Of a stretch of DNA of 64,000 nucleotides, positions 1 to 11,311 are shown piece by piece. Positions within the stretch are counted from its first letter, which is position 1, and the number at the start of each line of letters is the position of its first letter. Below the pieces are notes generated by a model. That model was not told the DNA's origin. It was given only the letters and a program-made list of their open reading frames with translations, and searched no databases. Source of the stretch: Desmodus rotundus (lineage: Eukaryota > Chordata > Mammalia > Chiroptera > Phyllostomidae); assembly GCF_022682495.2 (NCBI RefSeq), contig NC_071396.1:20085735-20149734 (forward strand), read 5' to 3'. The position numbers were made by a program, and so were the translations under genes.

Positions 1-2545
1 AGGCGGGTGAGCTGTAGCCAAGGGGAGGAGGGGAAGGGGGGAGGGGTCCTGTTCCATGGAGGGAGGGCGTGGGCTTGCCGTGGACTGCGCCCCCCTGGGG
101 GGTTGCTCCCCACCAGCACAGCCCAGATTAAGGTTCTTCTCGGCACCTTCCACCCAGGACACTGAGGGAAATCACTGCTGGTCCCGTGGGACTACAACAC
201 TGCCAGTGTCGTCAGCACTGCAGGGCCACCAGGGCGGTTGGCAAGGCAACGGCCAGCACCATGGATGGGTGGCACCATGGATGGGTAGCACCCTTAGTCT
301 TCCTAGTGGTTTTTCCTAATGGACAGTTCTGGACACTAAGCATTAGCCCCCAAGGAGCTCACTCCACCAGGCCTGCCTGGGCTGCCACCCCTTCTCCCTC
401 TCCCCCATCCCCTGTGTGATGCTCTTCCAAAGCTGGGCCTGCCAGTCCACGTTCCCTGTTTTTCCACACGGCCCCTCCCCTCCCTGCCCCTTCATTCTTA
501 TTCCCTTGTAGGCCTTTCTTTTCCTGCTCAGCTTTGGGCCCCTCGCTCATTCTTGTCCTTGGAGAGCGTGTCCTCCAGCTACTCATGTCCCTGCTAAGTG
601 GAGAGTGCTGCTTGCCCAGACCCACCCGCCCCTCCCTCTCCAATAGCTAGAGGTGTGTCTGGGCTGTCCAGTGAAGGACCACAGGCCCCCAGAGTCCTCT
701 CAGCGTGGTGTGGTCAGAGGGCTGGTTTCTGCCAACAGAGTTTCTGAGGTGCTGTGTGCAGTGTCTGGACCTTTCCGGGGTCGGGGGGAGGTCTGTGCTG
801 GTCACTCTCGAACCTTCTCCTCCTTCCTGCTGGTTGGAACATGAATCTCACAGGAAACCGTCTTGGGCTGAATGGGTGAGAGCGGCGTCGTACTCGGGAT
901 GATGGAGCTGTGGGCAGAAGGTGGAACAGTGGGTGGGAGGGTCTCGGCAGAAGAGCTCTGGGTGGACTGCCCACCCAGACACTGAGAGGAACCAGAGGAA
1001 TGAGGTTATCTCCTTCACCTATTGTTTTGAGGTTCTGCCAGAACTGATGAGTCTGCATTCTAACTGATACATTCTTTAGGCTCTTGGACTGACTTCAGTA
1101 GCTTGGGGGTGACGTGAAGACAGAAATGTGCTTCCCATTGGCCCAGGGAGCCTGACACGGTGTAAGCTCAGTAGCGACCCGTTGGAAGCATGAGTGAGTC
1201 CTGTTTCACGCTGGCGCCCTGACCTCTGCTTTCCTAAGACTGGGTGGCTCCTGACCCATCCCCTGTCACTCGCTCGGACTATGAGGGTCTCTGTGATGGG
1301 CCAGTTCCCAGGAAGTGAAAAGTCGGGGAAGGCAGCCCCTGTCCAGCTGCAGGACTCTGAGGGTGTGAGCCTCGAACCAGGCTACAATGATCACCTTCCT
1401 GTCTGTTGAGCGAGGGGTTCCCATGACTGCGCAGCTCCGTGGTGACCATGCCTCCTCCGTGGGTGAGGCCCCCTGGACAGTCACAGCAGTGGCAGGTGAC
1501 CCATCAGGCAGCCCTGGAGCTGGGAGGATGGAAGAACCCAGTATGGCCTTATGTTCAACAGATTTTCAGAGTTGTGACTCTCCCAGGAAACAGCTGCCCA
1601 GAGCTCCGGCCTACCTTGGCCTGCAGGTCTTCTCGGTCTGCTGGATGTGAGTGTCCGCCCGCCATCTGCCCTGCGTGAGCCTTCACTCCTGACCAGGGCA
1701 GCCCACACTCACCAGTCCTGCCTGCTGGTTCCTGAGCTGGTGGAACCCTGAGAACTTCCCAGCTGCCCAGTCGAACTCCGTCCGTGGGGATGGCCCTGTA
1801 ACCCCTCGTCTCAGGGCCCTGTGACACAGTTTCCTTGCAGGGAGCCCGCTCCCTCCAGACCAAGCTTCCTCCCCCGGGTCTCGCCCCTACGCCACTCCCT
1901 CGTATTGTCTGAATACCCAGGCCTGGAACGGGCGTTCCTCAAAAGTGCTCCCACGTATTCTTGCTGTTGCGTTTTCACTATGAGACCGAGGGCTCCAGGC
2001 GCCAGCCTGTGTCCTGGCCACTCACCCTAGAAGATGGCACCTGGGTGTCCCACTACATATTTGTTGAGCAAAGGAGAAGATGAATCAGTGAATGGTTCTT
2101 CTTGCCTGGGGTGACCTTAACTCTAGCCTGGTTGCTTGGCTAAGCCATGGCCTTGAGTCCCTAAGGAGGCTCCTGGGCCTTATCCTTGGTAAAAAATACT
2201 TTCAGACTCCTGATTATTTCCTTGTTTGGGGACTGACCCCCAATCTGCTTCTCTGATCTCCCTGCCCATCCTTACACCATATTGCTGTATTCCTGCCCTA
2301 AAGCCACACCCTCATGGCTGCCACTGCCACCCAGGGCCCCTGTGTGGGCCAATCCCACCACTGGGTGTGTTGTCACTGCGGGGCGACCCCGGCACAGCCT
2401 GCCTGCCCCTCGCCACATGCTGTTTCTCCCGAGGAGCACAGAAGGAGCGCCTTACGAGGAGGAGACCGAGGCCTGCCCCCCAGGCCCCGAGCAGCAGTGA
2501 CTCCCTGGGGGCGCGACATCTCTCTCCAGCATGGGCAGATGGGGG
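1..2545. other. GC-rich single-copy DNA, no gene recognised
   Basis: No repeat family, splice-bounded exon or RNA gene is recognisable here. Open frames are short and overlap on both strands, as expected from GC-rich non-coding DNA. The only local structure seen is a two-copy direct repeat of a 16-base unit (gcaccatggatgggt plus one variable base) at about 255-290. Confidence 0.6.
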
Positions 2546-3646
2546 GTGATTATTTTTCAAACTTTTCCTTTTGCGATCATTGTGGATTCACATACAGCTG
2601 TAAGAAGTCATCAGAGAGATCTGGGTGCCTTTTACTCGGTTTCCCCGGCGGCAGCCCCTCCAGCACTCTGGTACAACGTCACAGCCGGGAGGATGCTGAC
2701 ATCAATACCGTCAAGATACGGAGCATTTCCATCACCGTGGGGGTCTCTCGCGTTGGTCTTTTGTATCCACACCCACTTTCCTTTATACCCCTTCCCCCCC
2801 ATAACTCCTTACAACCACCGATGTGCACTTACATAATTCTGTCATTTCAAGAATTTCTCATATATATGTATGCATGTGTATGCATGTATATATATATGGG
2901 GTCATACAGCACGTAATCTTGACTTCTGTGCCTAGCGCGATTGTCCAGAGGCTCATCGGGTTGCCACTCGTATCATAGTTGGCTCCCTTTTATCGCTCGC
3001 TAGTAGTCCACGATATGGGCGTACCACAGCCGCTTAACCCCTCACCTGCTGGAAGACATCTGGTTGCGTTCAGTCTGTGCTTATTACAGATAAAACTGCT
3101 ACAGCCATTCCCGTACAGGTCTCTGTGTGAAGGTGAGTTTTCCGTTCTCTGGGACAAGTGCCCCGGGGTGCGTTGCTGGGCCACATGGCAGTTGCACATT
3201 TAGTTTTAAAGGAAGCTATCGAACTGTGTTCCAGAGGGACGGCACCATTTTGACTTCCCATTAGCAATGCGGTTTCGATCGTTAATTAGTGACCGGTTTC
3301 TCTGCATCCTTGCCAGCATTTGGTGTTGCCACTATTTATTATTTTAGACTTTCTTTTAGGCTTATAGTAATATCTCATTTTTTAATGCCTAGTGATTTTG
3401 CAAGCCTTTTCACGTGCTTATTTTTGTCTGGGTATCCTCTTCAGTTAAATGTTTTTCATGTCTTTTGAAAAATATTTTCTAATTGGATTTTTTTTTCTAT
3501 TGGGTTTTGAGGGTCCTTAATATGGTCCAGATACTAGTCCTGACCATATATCCCTCCTTTTGCTAATACCGCACAGCCTTGACTAGTGTAGCTATGTAAT
3601 TAACCTTGAAATTGGGTAGACTGGGTCCTCCCACCTCATTCTTTCT
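2546..3646 (-). mobile_element. LINE-1 3' end and ORF2 fragment, reverse oriented (part 1)
   Basis: Read on the minus strand, this is the 3' UTR and end of ORF2 of an old L1. The landmark is the stretch near 2995-3080, which is the complement of the widely conserved L1 segment around 'ggaatattactcagcc'. Near 3540-3560 the sequence jumps from the 'agatactagtcc' landmark to 'tgaccatatat', skipping several hundred bases of normal L1, so the copy has an internal deletion. A short AT/TG-rich tract sits at 2860-2897. The L1 resumes after the LTR at 4170. It is heavily mutated and cannot encode a protein. Confidence 0.9.
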
Positions 3647-4169
3647 GTAACAGTGGAAAATTGTAGCGTGGGGAATGGTAACACGCCACCATTCTTCTGA
3701 CGTCGTTTCTGTAAGTGCTGACTCTGATATGTGGCTTGTTGATAAACAGCATGTTTGTGTGAGAATCCTAGGAACTAGCTTCAAAAGATACAGACTCTGA
3801 CCTTCAGGCATCCCAGCTCCGGGAGATTGGCTGACCTTCGCCCATGGAGCCGGGATGATGTGAAGCCAGGACGACTAAACCAGGATGACGCACACCGGGC
3901 CATCGCTTGCCTCATGGGAACAGACTGTGCTCACTGGCGGGTAGAGAACTTTGCAACCCCCTCCCCTCTCCCTTGATCTCTTTGTTCTGTTCCCCTCCCC
4001 CTCCTTATAAAAGCCTCTGCCTCCACTGAGAGGTGGGGATGGGCTTTGAAACGTGAGTCCCCCATCTTCCAGGTGGCCGGCACCTGAAAATATACCACTT
4101 TCCATCAGCACCTGCCTCTCGAATGTTGGCTTTCATAATGGTTGGCAGTCGGACCTGCCTTTGGCTACA
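3647..4169 (+). mobile_element. Solo LTR of an endogenous retrovirus inserted in the L1
   Basis: The 523-base segment begins TGTA and ends TACA, the inverted terminal bases of an LTR. It is flanked on both sides by the 4-base duplication tttc (3643-3646 and 4170-4173). Removing it and one copy of tttc restores continuous L1 sequence. A TATA-box-like TATAAAAG lies at 4006-4013, after a C/T-rich stretch, and sets the plus orientation. I see no canonical AATAAA after it. No gag, pol or env sequence is attached, so this is a solo LTR left by recombination between two LTRs. A 4-base duplication is typical of class I (gamma-type) elements; the exact family is not known to me. Confidence 0.82.
4006..4013 (+). 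promoter_or_regulatory. TATA-box-like motif of the solo LTR
   Basis: TATAAAAG follows a pyrimidine-rich run and lies about 164 bases before the LTR 3' end, a position expected for the U3/R junction upstream element. Whether it still drives transcription is unknown. Confidence 0.6.
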
Positions 4170-4546
4170 TTTCTTTTCAAAATTATTTTAGCTCTTCTAG
4201 TTTTTTGCTATTCTCTACAAACCTTTCAACAATCTCGTTTATATCTAAAAAACTTGCGAAGATTTTGATAGGAAATGTGTTCATCTTTATATTAGTTTGG
4301 AGAGAATTGACATTTTTACCGTGTTGAGTCTTTCAATCCACGAGTATGCTATGTCTCTTCATTTCCTTAAATTCGTCTTGTTTTTTATCAGTATTTTAAG
4401 CATATAAGTACTGTACACATTTTGTTGGATTTATACCTAGTATTTCATTTTTCTCAAGTGATCGCAAGTAGAATTGCATGAAATCATTGGTGTCCTCTTG
4501 TTCGTTGCTGGTATGTAAAAATACAATTGAGTTTGCATGTTTATTT
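4170..4546 (-). mobile_element. LINE-1 ORF2 fragment, reverse oriented (part 2)
   Basis: Continues the L1 interrupted at 3646. The 'ttttcaaaattattttagct' landmark of the antisense L1 ORF2 starts immediately after the LTR target duplication. The VES SINE ends this part at about 4547. Confidence 0.85.
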
Positions 4547-4742
4547 TTTATTATTTGTTTTATTTTTAGAGAAAGAGAGGGAGAAAGAGAGAGAGAGAGA
4601 CACATCAAGGTGTGGTTGCCTCTTGTGTGCCCCTAACTGGGGACCCGGCCTGGAACCCAGGCATGTGCCCTGACTGGGAATTGAACTGGTGACCCCTTGG
4701 TTCACAGGCCAATGCTCAGTCCACTGAGCCACACCAGCCAGG
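4547..4742 (-). mobile_element. VES-type tRNA-derived SINE inserted in the L1
   Basis: On the minus strand the element starts near 4742 with a tRNA-like head (ctggctggtgtggctcag, the pol III A-box region), then a B-box-like 'agttcaattccc', then the VES body and a CT-rich stretch, and ends in an A-rich tail (T-rich on the plus strand, 4547-4569). The 11-base string catgtttattt occurs at both 4536-4546 and 4755-4765 and looks like the target duplication, although about 12 extra bases lie between the SINE head and the right copy. VES SINEs are bat-specific, so this is the best taxonomic marker in the window. Confidence 0.9.
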
Positions 4743-4757
4743 ATGCCTATTTTTCAT

Positions 4758-4788
4758 GTTTATTTATTTATTTATTTATTTGTTTTAT
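4758..4788. repeat. (TTTA)n simple repeat
   Basis: About six tandem tttа-type units directly follow the right SINE target duplication; they may have grown from the A-rich insertion site. Confidence 0.8.
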
Positions 4789-4925
4789 GACCTCGCCAGA
4801 CTTACATATCAGTTCTAGGGTTTTGTTTTTGTTTTTGTTTTTTTATTCTTTGGGACTGACTCTGAATGCAGTCATGTTATCTGTAAATAGGAAGAGTGTC
4901 ATTTCCTCCTCTCTGAGCTGTGCGC
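4766..4925 (-). mobile_element. LINE-1 ORF2 fragment, reverse oriented (part 3)
   Basis: The antisense L1 landmark 'atgttatctgtaaatagg' (about 4873-4890) continues the same L1 beyond the SINE. Recognisable homology fades near 4925. Confidence 0.75.
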
Positions 4926-6590
4926 CAGGGGATGGGTGTGGGTCCTCCAGCACCAAGGCGACGTGATTGCCACTCTCCAATTTAGCACGTACAGCAGGTC
5001 TGCTAACGATGCCCTCCCGTTCGACATTGTTTCATTCAATGTTGATGAGAAAAAAAATTCGACTCCGTGCTGGACCTGCTGTGTGTGTGGCGTGTGCGTG
5101 TTCTCCCCACATCTGCGCGGGTTTCCTCTGGGGACCCAGTTTTCCGCCGAGCCCCAAAGACGTGCATGTGAGATTAACTGGCGTGAGTGCACGGTCCCGG
5201 TCTGCATGAGGGCGGGTGTGAGTGAGCGCGGGGACCGAAGGGCGTCCTGTCCAGGGCAGGAGCCACCCGCCCCCTGAGCTGCTGGCATGGCCTCTGGCCA
5301 CCCTCAGCCCTGAACTGGAATAAGTGGGTGAGAAAATACTCTCCTTGCTTGTTTTTATTAATCTTTCTTAAATGTATGTATGGCTCACATTTATCTCAAG
5401 GTTTAACGTTAGAAGAGTTTTGGGTCTTTATTTAGAAGTCTGGTGAAGTGTTTGTGGCCAGAAATGTACGGTGGGGACCTCACTCTCGTTTTTCTCGATG
5501 GGCTTTGGTAACACTGGTTTTGTTATATGTCGTTTCGCTGAAAGTCACAAAACCTACGGAGGATGGTAAGTGAAGATGGATGGTAAATGAACAGCAGATG
5601 CAAAACAGGAGACCCACAGTGACCCAGCTGGAGGTGGCCCTGGGACTGACCTCTGGGAACGAGCGGAGCCTGGACACACAGGAGAGAAAGTCGGAGAGAG
5701 AAGGAGAGAAATCCAAAGGACCTGCAACTCTAGTTTCCTACAAGGACGGCGCTAAGTCAGTAATTAGCAGGAAGCGGCTAGCTTCGGACTTGTGGAGCTG
5801 GGTTATCTCTGTTCTGTGGATTGTCTCATGCCAACGCTCCATCCTGGGCTTCCTCCCCTCCCCATCCGGCTGGGCCCTCGGGCTCCCTTTCCTGCCATCA
5901 GGTTCAAACTGCCATTGCTGTTAGTTAAAGAAAAACATAATTAAGGAGGGCAATCTGTTGTCCCTAAATGATACCCATTCCAAACTAAACATGAGTGGTA
6001 TTTGCATTATCTTTTGTTTATAGCTACCCATACCCCTTCTCTCCTGAGGAGAAACGCGACTCCTCCGTGTGACCATCACGAACACATCACGTTTTTAAGC
6101 TGCCTCTCCACAAGTGAGCTACACTCTTGGGAGCCGGGAGTAAGGCCTCAGGGATCATGGACCCCGTGACGTCTGATTCATTGGACTGTTCCCTATTTTT
6201 CTGTGCTTACACTAACATGAAGTAATAATGTAACGGTGGTCTCATCTGCAACATTAAAAGTCCTGGCCTGTTACCCACGGGTCAGGCGTGGATCGTCTTT
6301 CTACAGGGTTGGTGGAGACGCGTGGACCTGAGACCTCTGTCCCACTCTGTCCTGCTGGTAAGGAGAGGCTCGTCTTTGAGGCAGATGGCCAGGGTGAAGG
6401 GTGGAATCTGAGGCCACCAGGCGGAGTGAAACGAACTGCCCGCTTCACATGGGGATGGGACCCCAGACCCACACTTCGTTCCCGGCTTCGGCTTCATATC
6501 ACCCCAGGGTGTTTCCGCTTATCTCCAGGGGGAGCTGTGGAATTCCCCCCACACCGTGAATTTTAATTCTCTTTAATTTAAACATTAAAT
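4926..6590. other. Unassigned DNA, partly AT-rich
   Basis: No gene is recognised. 5330-5560 is AT-rich and might be more decayed L1, but I could not match it. A CTCF-like core CCACCAGGCGGAG lies at 6414-6426, a weak observation on its own. Confidence 0.5.
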
Positions 6591-6594
6591 AGGA

Positions 6595-6705
6595 CCTATG
6601 CAGGCAGTCCTTTGCAGGAGTGGAAGTTAAAAAATCTAGCTCTCCACAATGTACAGCTCCCCAAGCACAGGGCAACAACCTCCTAACCGACTGAGCCAAA
6701 CCATG
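6595..6705 (-). mobile_element. Possible tRNA-derived SINE fragment
   Basis: Read on the minus strand from about 6703 the sequence starts tttggctcagtcggttagg, which resembles the A box of a tRNA-derived SINE. A clear B box is missing and the body does not match VES well. An AT-rich stretch at 6560-6590 could be the tail. It is too divergent for a tRNA gene. Confidence 0.45.
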
Positions 6706-7220
6706 TGGGGAGGAAGGAGCCTGGACGTAAGTAGCAGGTGTCTAAGTTATGTGGAGGGCCGTCCGGCCCTGCTGGACACCTGCACCTCATAGGTGCTGTT
6801 TCCTGTGGTTGGCTGGGTGTACTCTGACTGCCTGGGCCTGACGGGCACAGTACAGCCAGCCCCTCCCTCTTCCTTCCTAGAGACTGGGATGCTTTGCTCA
6901 GGAACAATTTGTGACTGATTAATATAATGGATCAGGCCTCGTTGCTGGGGCTCTTTCCTGGGTCAGCACAGGAGGTTTATCTCATCGGTGTAGGCCCAGG
7001 GGGCATGTGGTTCAGGGGTCCCGGGGCATTCTGGCCACTGGCTTCTCTGGGAGGTGAGCAGGGTCCCAGCGGGACCTTTGCAGGGTGGCCAGTGGCCCGC
7101 GTGCAATGCAGGGGAAGAGCCAGCAGGAATCAGTGAGTTAATGAACATCCTCCAAACCTCTCATTATAGTCGACTGATCGGAGCTATACACGTTCATTAA
7201 AGGAAAATAAGTATAGTTCC
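6706..7220. other. No feature recognised
   Basis: GC-rich unique-looking DNA with short, uninformative open frames. Confidence 0.5.
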
Positions 7221-7224
7221 TCAC

Positions 7225-7440
7225 ACTGACAGTGTACTTGATAATTAGAAAAGACTTTCACATGCATAATCCCACTGGTTCTTGCAGCACCTGTCAAGAA
7301 TTACTACCTTCATTTTACTGACGAGCCCACAGACGCAGAAGAATGGAGTGACTTGCCCAAGGTCACGCGGCTAGTAAGTCTGGCTGCAATGCCAGCTCCA
7401 CATCTTCTCGAGTCCTGGGCCCTTTCCACGACACTACTCC
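7225..7440 (-). mobile_element. MIR SINE relic
   Basis: Contains the reverse complement of the MIR core: 'cattttactgacgagcc', 'gtgacttgcccaaggtcac' and 'cggctagtaagtctggct'. MIRs are ancient mammal-wide tRNA-derived SINEs. Confidence 0.88.
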
Positions 7441-8590
7441 AATCTCAGTTTATCACCGGCGTGCGTCTGCTTTTGGCAGGAAGGGTCTAGTGTCTCCATT
7501 TTACAGAAGAACAAATTGACACCGAGATGTAATTCAACTTTTTGGCTTCCACCTCTCTTTCTCTAATGGCACGGTGTCCGTCTCTGGTTGAAGGGCAGGG
7601 AATTATTTTGCAGACTAATTTCTGCTCTTCTGAGTCTCTGCTGTCATCGTTAGTGCCATGGCGGTCATTTGGCTTCCACATGCCCTCTGTGTCCGGCAGG
7701 GGCTCCCAGCGGCTGCTTCCGGGCAGGGGGCAGGTCACACCAGAACAGCTCCTCCACTTGGACTTAACACTGCCCTTTCTACCCTGTGGGCTCAAGCAGC
7801 TGCTGGCACAATGCGTCCCTCTCCCGTCCTTCAAGGCTGAGCGATTTGATCTTGATCATTTTTTGTAGTCGCATTCTGTGAATTCTCCTGAACAGGGAGC
7901 CTGGGACACACTTTCCCAATTGGGTCCTTAGACACGCCCCGGCCCTCCAGATGCCTCCCTTCCCAAAGACCCATTCCAGATGCATGGCCACCCCGTGACA
8001 CACCACCTGGACGAGAGCCCGACCTCTTCTGAACGCCTTCACGGTCATGATCCAGACTTTGGAAAATACGGGATAGTAGGACACTGTCTTTGGGGTTTTC
8101 TTTCACTGCTGGGTATCTTCTTCCTCTTCCTACGTTGGAGGGGCTTGCTGAGGGACACAAAGCAGGCAGAGCAAGAGCGTGTGACCGAGGGAGGCTCGGC
8201 CCGAATGAGTGAGAGAGGACCCACTGGGGTGCAAGCTCTGTGAGGGCAGAGGATCCTGTCTTTTTGGTTCCTGCCTGAATCCCCAGTTCCAGACCAGTGC
8301 CACACCCCTCCTACGTCACGTATTCAGTGCACGAGAGGATGACACTGAGTTGAGCGTGGCCGGTGCTGGGGCCCGCAGCCCCAGGATCGCAGCCATGTCT
8401 ATGGATGGCTGGAAGGCGTTTCTACTTCCTGGCCCCCTTGGCTGACAGCCATTTCCAAAGCCTGGTCCTCTAGCCTTCCCAATAACCCCATTTTCTGCTT
8501 GAATTACCCAGAGCTGGTTTCTGTGGCATGCGACCAGGAAACTTCGCTGGCATAAGTGGGGTGGGGTTGCTTACCCACGCTTGCAAGAAT
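7441..8590. other. Unique-looking DNA with one L2 tail
   Basis: No gene is recognised. The only interspersed repeat I see is the L2 3' end at 8225-8325. Confidence 0.5.
8225..8325 (+). mobile_element. LINE-2 3' end fragment
   Basis: The run 'ctgtgagggcagagg ... gaatccccagttccag' follows the L2 tail pattern of 'gagggcaggg ... tatccccagtgcctag'. Confidence 0.5.
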
Positions 8591-8599
8591 GTGTTTCAT

Positions 8600-8705
8600 C
8601 TGCCTCACTCAGACTGCAAGCTTCTGAAGGCATGAGGGTGCCATGCCTCGTGGCCTTCCTCACGACATCCACAGTGCCGCACGCACATAATGCGGGCTCA
8701 AGGCG
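8600..8705 (+). mobile_element. LINE-2 3' end fragment
   Basis: The order 'agactgcaagcttctgaagg', 'acatccacagtgccgc' and 'cataatgcgggctca' matches a diverged L2 tail. Confidence 0.45.
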
Positions 8706-8800
8706 CCTGTGCAGATGGTGACGAGGACGGTCTGACTGTTCGAAAGGCCAGGCATCCATGTGCTCGGGTGTTCTGAGACTGTCTTCGCTACGCATGCACG

Positions 8801-8836
8801 CAGACACACTCACACTCACACACGGACACGCACGTG
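8801..8836. repeat. Imperfect (CA)n microsatellite
   Basis: Interrupted acacactcacac-type units. Confidence 0.7.
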
Positions 8837-8839
8837 CTC

Positions 8840-9665
8840 ATTTGTGAGACACCATGTGCAGGAGGCCGTGGGGGGAACGCAGTGGGCCCACTGAAACCAG
8901 AGGCAACGCAGACCCACCGGCCAGCTACATCACGGAAGCCCCACACCCGGCCCAGCGTTCTCCTTGGCAAACCAAACCCGAAAGCCATCACCCACTTCTG
9001 CTCCCTGGCAGCGCCGGTTCAACAGTGCGCTGAGGGACAAAGGAAGTAGAAACCAGTGACGAGCACCACGTGTCTCTTCGGGCATCCGGCAGGCAGCACA
9101 GAGGGGCGGACAGGAACGTTCCCTGGCTCGGCTCCATCCCCCCATCAGGCAGCACTTCAGAGGAGCTCCGCCACAGACCTGATGGGATGTATTTTTTTTA
9201 AAGCTCCAACATTTGTTCTTAATTATTCTCAGTAAAACTCTTTCCTGATGTAGCACCCTTCATTCACGGACTCACTCACTAGTTCATTCATTCAATTACA
9301 TGTTTTTCATCGATGCACCTGGCCTATCTCTGGCCTCGTTTGATTAAGAGTTCTGGGAAGCAGGTAACCATTCTCACCTGCACATATTAAAGAGGAAGGA
9401 ACACAATTAGAGAGCGGTATCTCCCATGGGGCATCGGTACAGAACGTAGACTAAGACTCAGGTATTCTAACTCTGATATGAAGCAGTAGGCCCTGGACAC
9501 GTGATGACTGAGAAACTCCGATAGGAAAAGCCCTTTGACCTGGCACATTGTGGCGTTGCAGGGTGAGTTGAGTGGTAGATGGTGTTGGCAGCTGTCACGA
9601 CGTCGTGGGTTTTGCAGGGTGGCTTTGTGTTACCTCGTGGTGTTATCCATCCTCCCAAAATTCTC
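8840..9665. other. No feature recognised
   Basis: Unique-looking DNA. 9260-9300 has cattcattcaat-type bases that could be a decayed L2 end, too weak to call. Confidence 0.45.
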
Positions 9666-9669
9666 CAAA

Positions 9670-10035
9670 GAAATCAGTTTTAAAGACCATGTGATTTAAC
9701 TCACATGTAGAATCTAAAAGAACAATACAGACAAACAAAACAGAAACAGACCCATAGACACAGAGAGCAGACTGCTGGTTGCCAGGGGGGAGGAGGGGTG
9801 AGAGGCTGGGTGAAACAAGAGGAGGGCTGAGGGGTGCACAGCAGTAGTTACGGAGTAGTCCCGGGGTGCAGAGTACAGCATAGGGGACGTAATCGATACT
9901 ATTGTAACAACCACGTATGGTGCCAGGTGGGCATATGAGTGTCTGACCAGGTGGGCATATGATTGCGCTATACACCTGAAACTAACACAAAATCATATTG
10001 AAAGTCAACTGCAATTAAAAAAATTTAAAACTAAG
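9670..10035 (+). mobile_element. 5'-truncated LINE-1 3' UTR
   Basis: Plus-oriented L1 tail: 'catgtagaatctaaaagaac', 'acagacccatagacacagag', 'gactgctggttgccagggg', 'cctgaaactaacacaaaatc' and an A-rich end at 10012-10042. Only the last few hundred bases of L1 are present. It contains a local two-copy repeat: ccaggtgggcatatga at 9923-9938 and again at 9947-9962. Confidence 0.9.
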
Positions 10036-10340
10036 AAAAAAGATGTCAGGTTGAGTCTGAGTTCCATAATATGTCACTTAGCTGGATCCCCCAGGTAGGG
10101 TGTGACGCTGTGTTGAGAGAATGCTGGGGGTGGACACAGCTCCGAGTCTCCGCTCGGGGTCTGAACAAAAGCGAGCGCTGGGTAACTGGGGAGGACAGAG
10201 CCCAGAACTGCAGGGAGAGCTTGCTCCTAGAAAAAGAGAAACGTGGGTTAAAAATGGGGATGGGATCTCCAGTGGGAAGACTTCCTGGAGCAGGTTCCTG
10301 GGATTTGAAGGGATGACCTGGTGGGAGGAGGGCGGCTTTC

Positions 10341-10470
10341 CACATTTGATGGCGATCAGAATCACCTGGGCCTGGGGCTCTTTCAACACTTGCGGTTCTC
10401 AGGACTCCTTCTTGGGTGGGGGTGGAGGTCCGGGAGTCTGTATTTCTAGCAGAACCGCATGCAATTTTTA
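10341..10470. mobile_element. MER5-type hAT-Charlie remnant
   Basis: Carries 'atcagaatcacctggg' at one side and 'gagtctgtatttctagcag' at the other, separated by a G-rich centre, the arrangement seen in MER5 non-autonomous DNA elements. Confidence 0.6.
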
Positions 10471-10474
10471 TAAT

Positions 10475-11155
10475 CAAGAAAGCTCTGGGCCAGCTCTGGG
10501 CTTGAGGAGGCTGCCTCTCCAAGTGAAGACACGACTGGAGAGAGGCAGGTCCAAGAGAGGGGCTCTGAGCCAGGATGGCAGGGACAAGAACAGCGTGAAC
10601 CTTTAAAAAATGTGAACTGGCCAAAAGCAGTTGGAGCCCAATTTAACGATTTTCCATGACTTCCAGAAAACAGCTGAGTCTGCAGGTCCCCGTGCGTGCA
10701 GGGTGAGTGAGGTGAGTGCTCCCTGGGCGCACTCACAACACGCACAGTGTCTCACAGCGCTGGACGAGCCATTTCTCATGAACTTGCCGTCCTCCAACGT
10801 CCCGGGCTGGGTTTTCCTCGGACGTTCTCCCTTCTCCTGGCTCTTTCATCAAACCTCAGCCCCACTGACTTCCTCTGCATCAAAAGGCTCCGTTTCCCTG
10901 CGTGGGGCCCCATGAAGGCTGGGCTCTGGGGCTCCCTGGGGAGGCCAGAGAGGCCTGAGCTTGTCTGGGAGATGGCTTCATCCCCGCCACCCCCAGTCCT
11001 GACCACACCCCCCAGCAGCCATCCCTCCCTGGGTGAGAGGCCCTGCCTGGAAACAGTTTGGGGCAGGGATTGCAGGCAGTCTTGAAAGGTCCCAGGTTTG
11101 CTGCTGACAGGTGTGCCCAGGAAGGGACCAGGCTGCTGTTGCAGGCTACCGTGAC
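10475..11155. other. No feature recognised
   Basis: GC-rich unique-looking DNA. Two GTGAGT strings occur near 10700, but no convincing acceptor is paired with them. Confidence 0.45.
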
Positions 11156-11159
11156 CCAG

Positions 11160-11311
11160 CCAGTCCTGCGTGGCCCTTTTCCTGGATGTTATGCCTTTGC
11201 CTCTCACAGCAGTCCTTCCAGGTAGTGATGATTCTGCCCATGTTACAAGTGAGAACAGAAACTGCACCTAGATACCTGACTTCCACCGTCACACAGCTAG
11301 CGAGGAAATCA
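11160..11311 (-). mobile_element. MIR SINE relic
   Basis: 'atgttacaagtgagaacag' and 'cgtcacacagctagcgagg' are diverged copies of the antisense MIR core. Confidence 0.65.

Noticed and set aside
3647..4169. Provirus
   Set aside because: Only one LTR is present and no retroviral coding sequence flanks it; L1 sequence joins directly at both sides.
6640..6705. Possible tRNA gene on the minus strand
   Set aside because: Only an A-box-like string is present; no B box, acceptor stem or anticodon arm can be drawn.
8360..8385. Short GC-rich hairpin around ctggggcccgcagccccag
   Set aside because: Only about seven pairs; expected by chance in GC-rich DNA.
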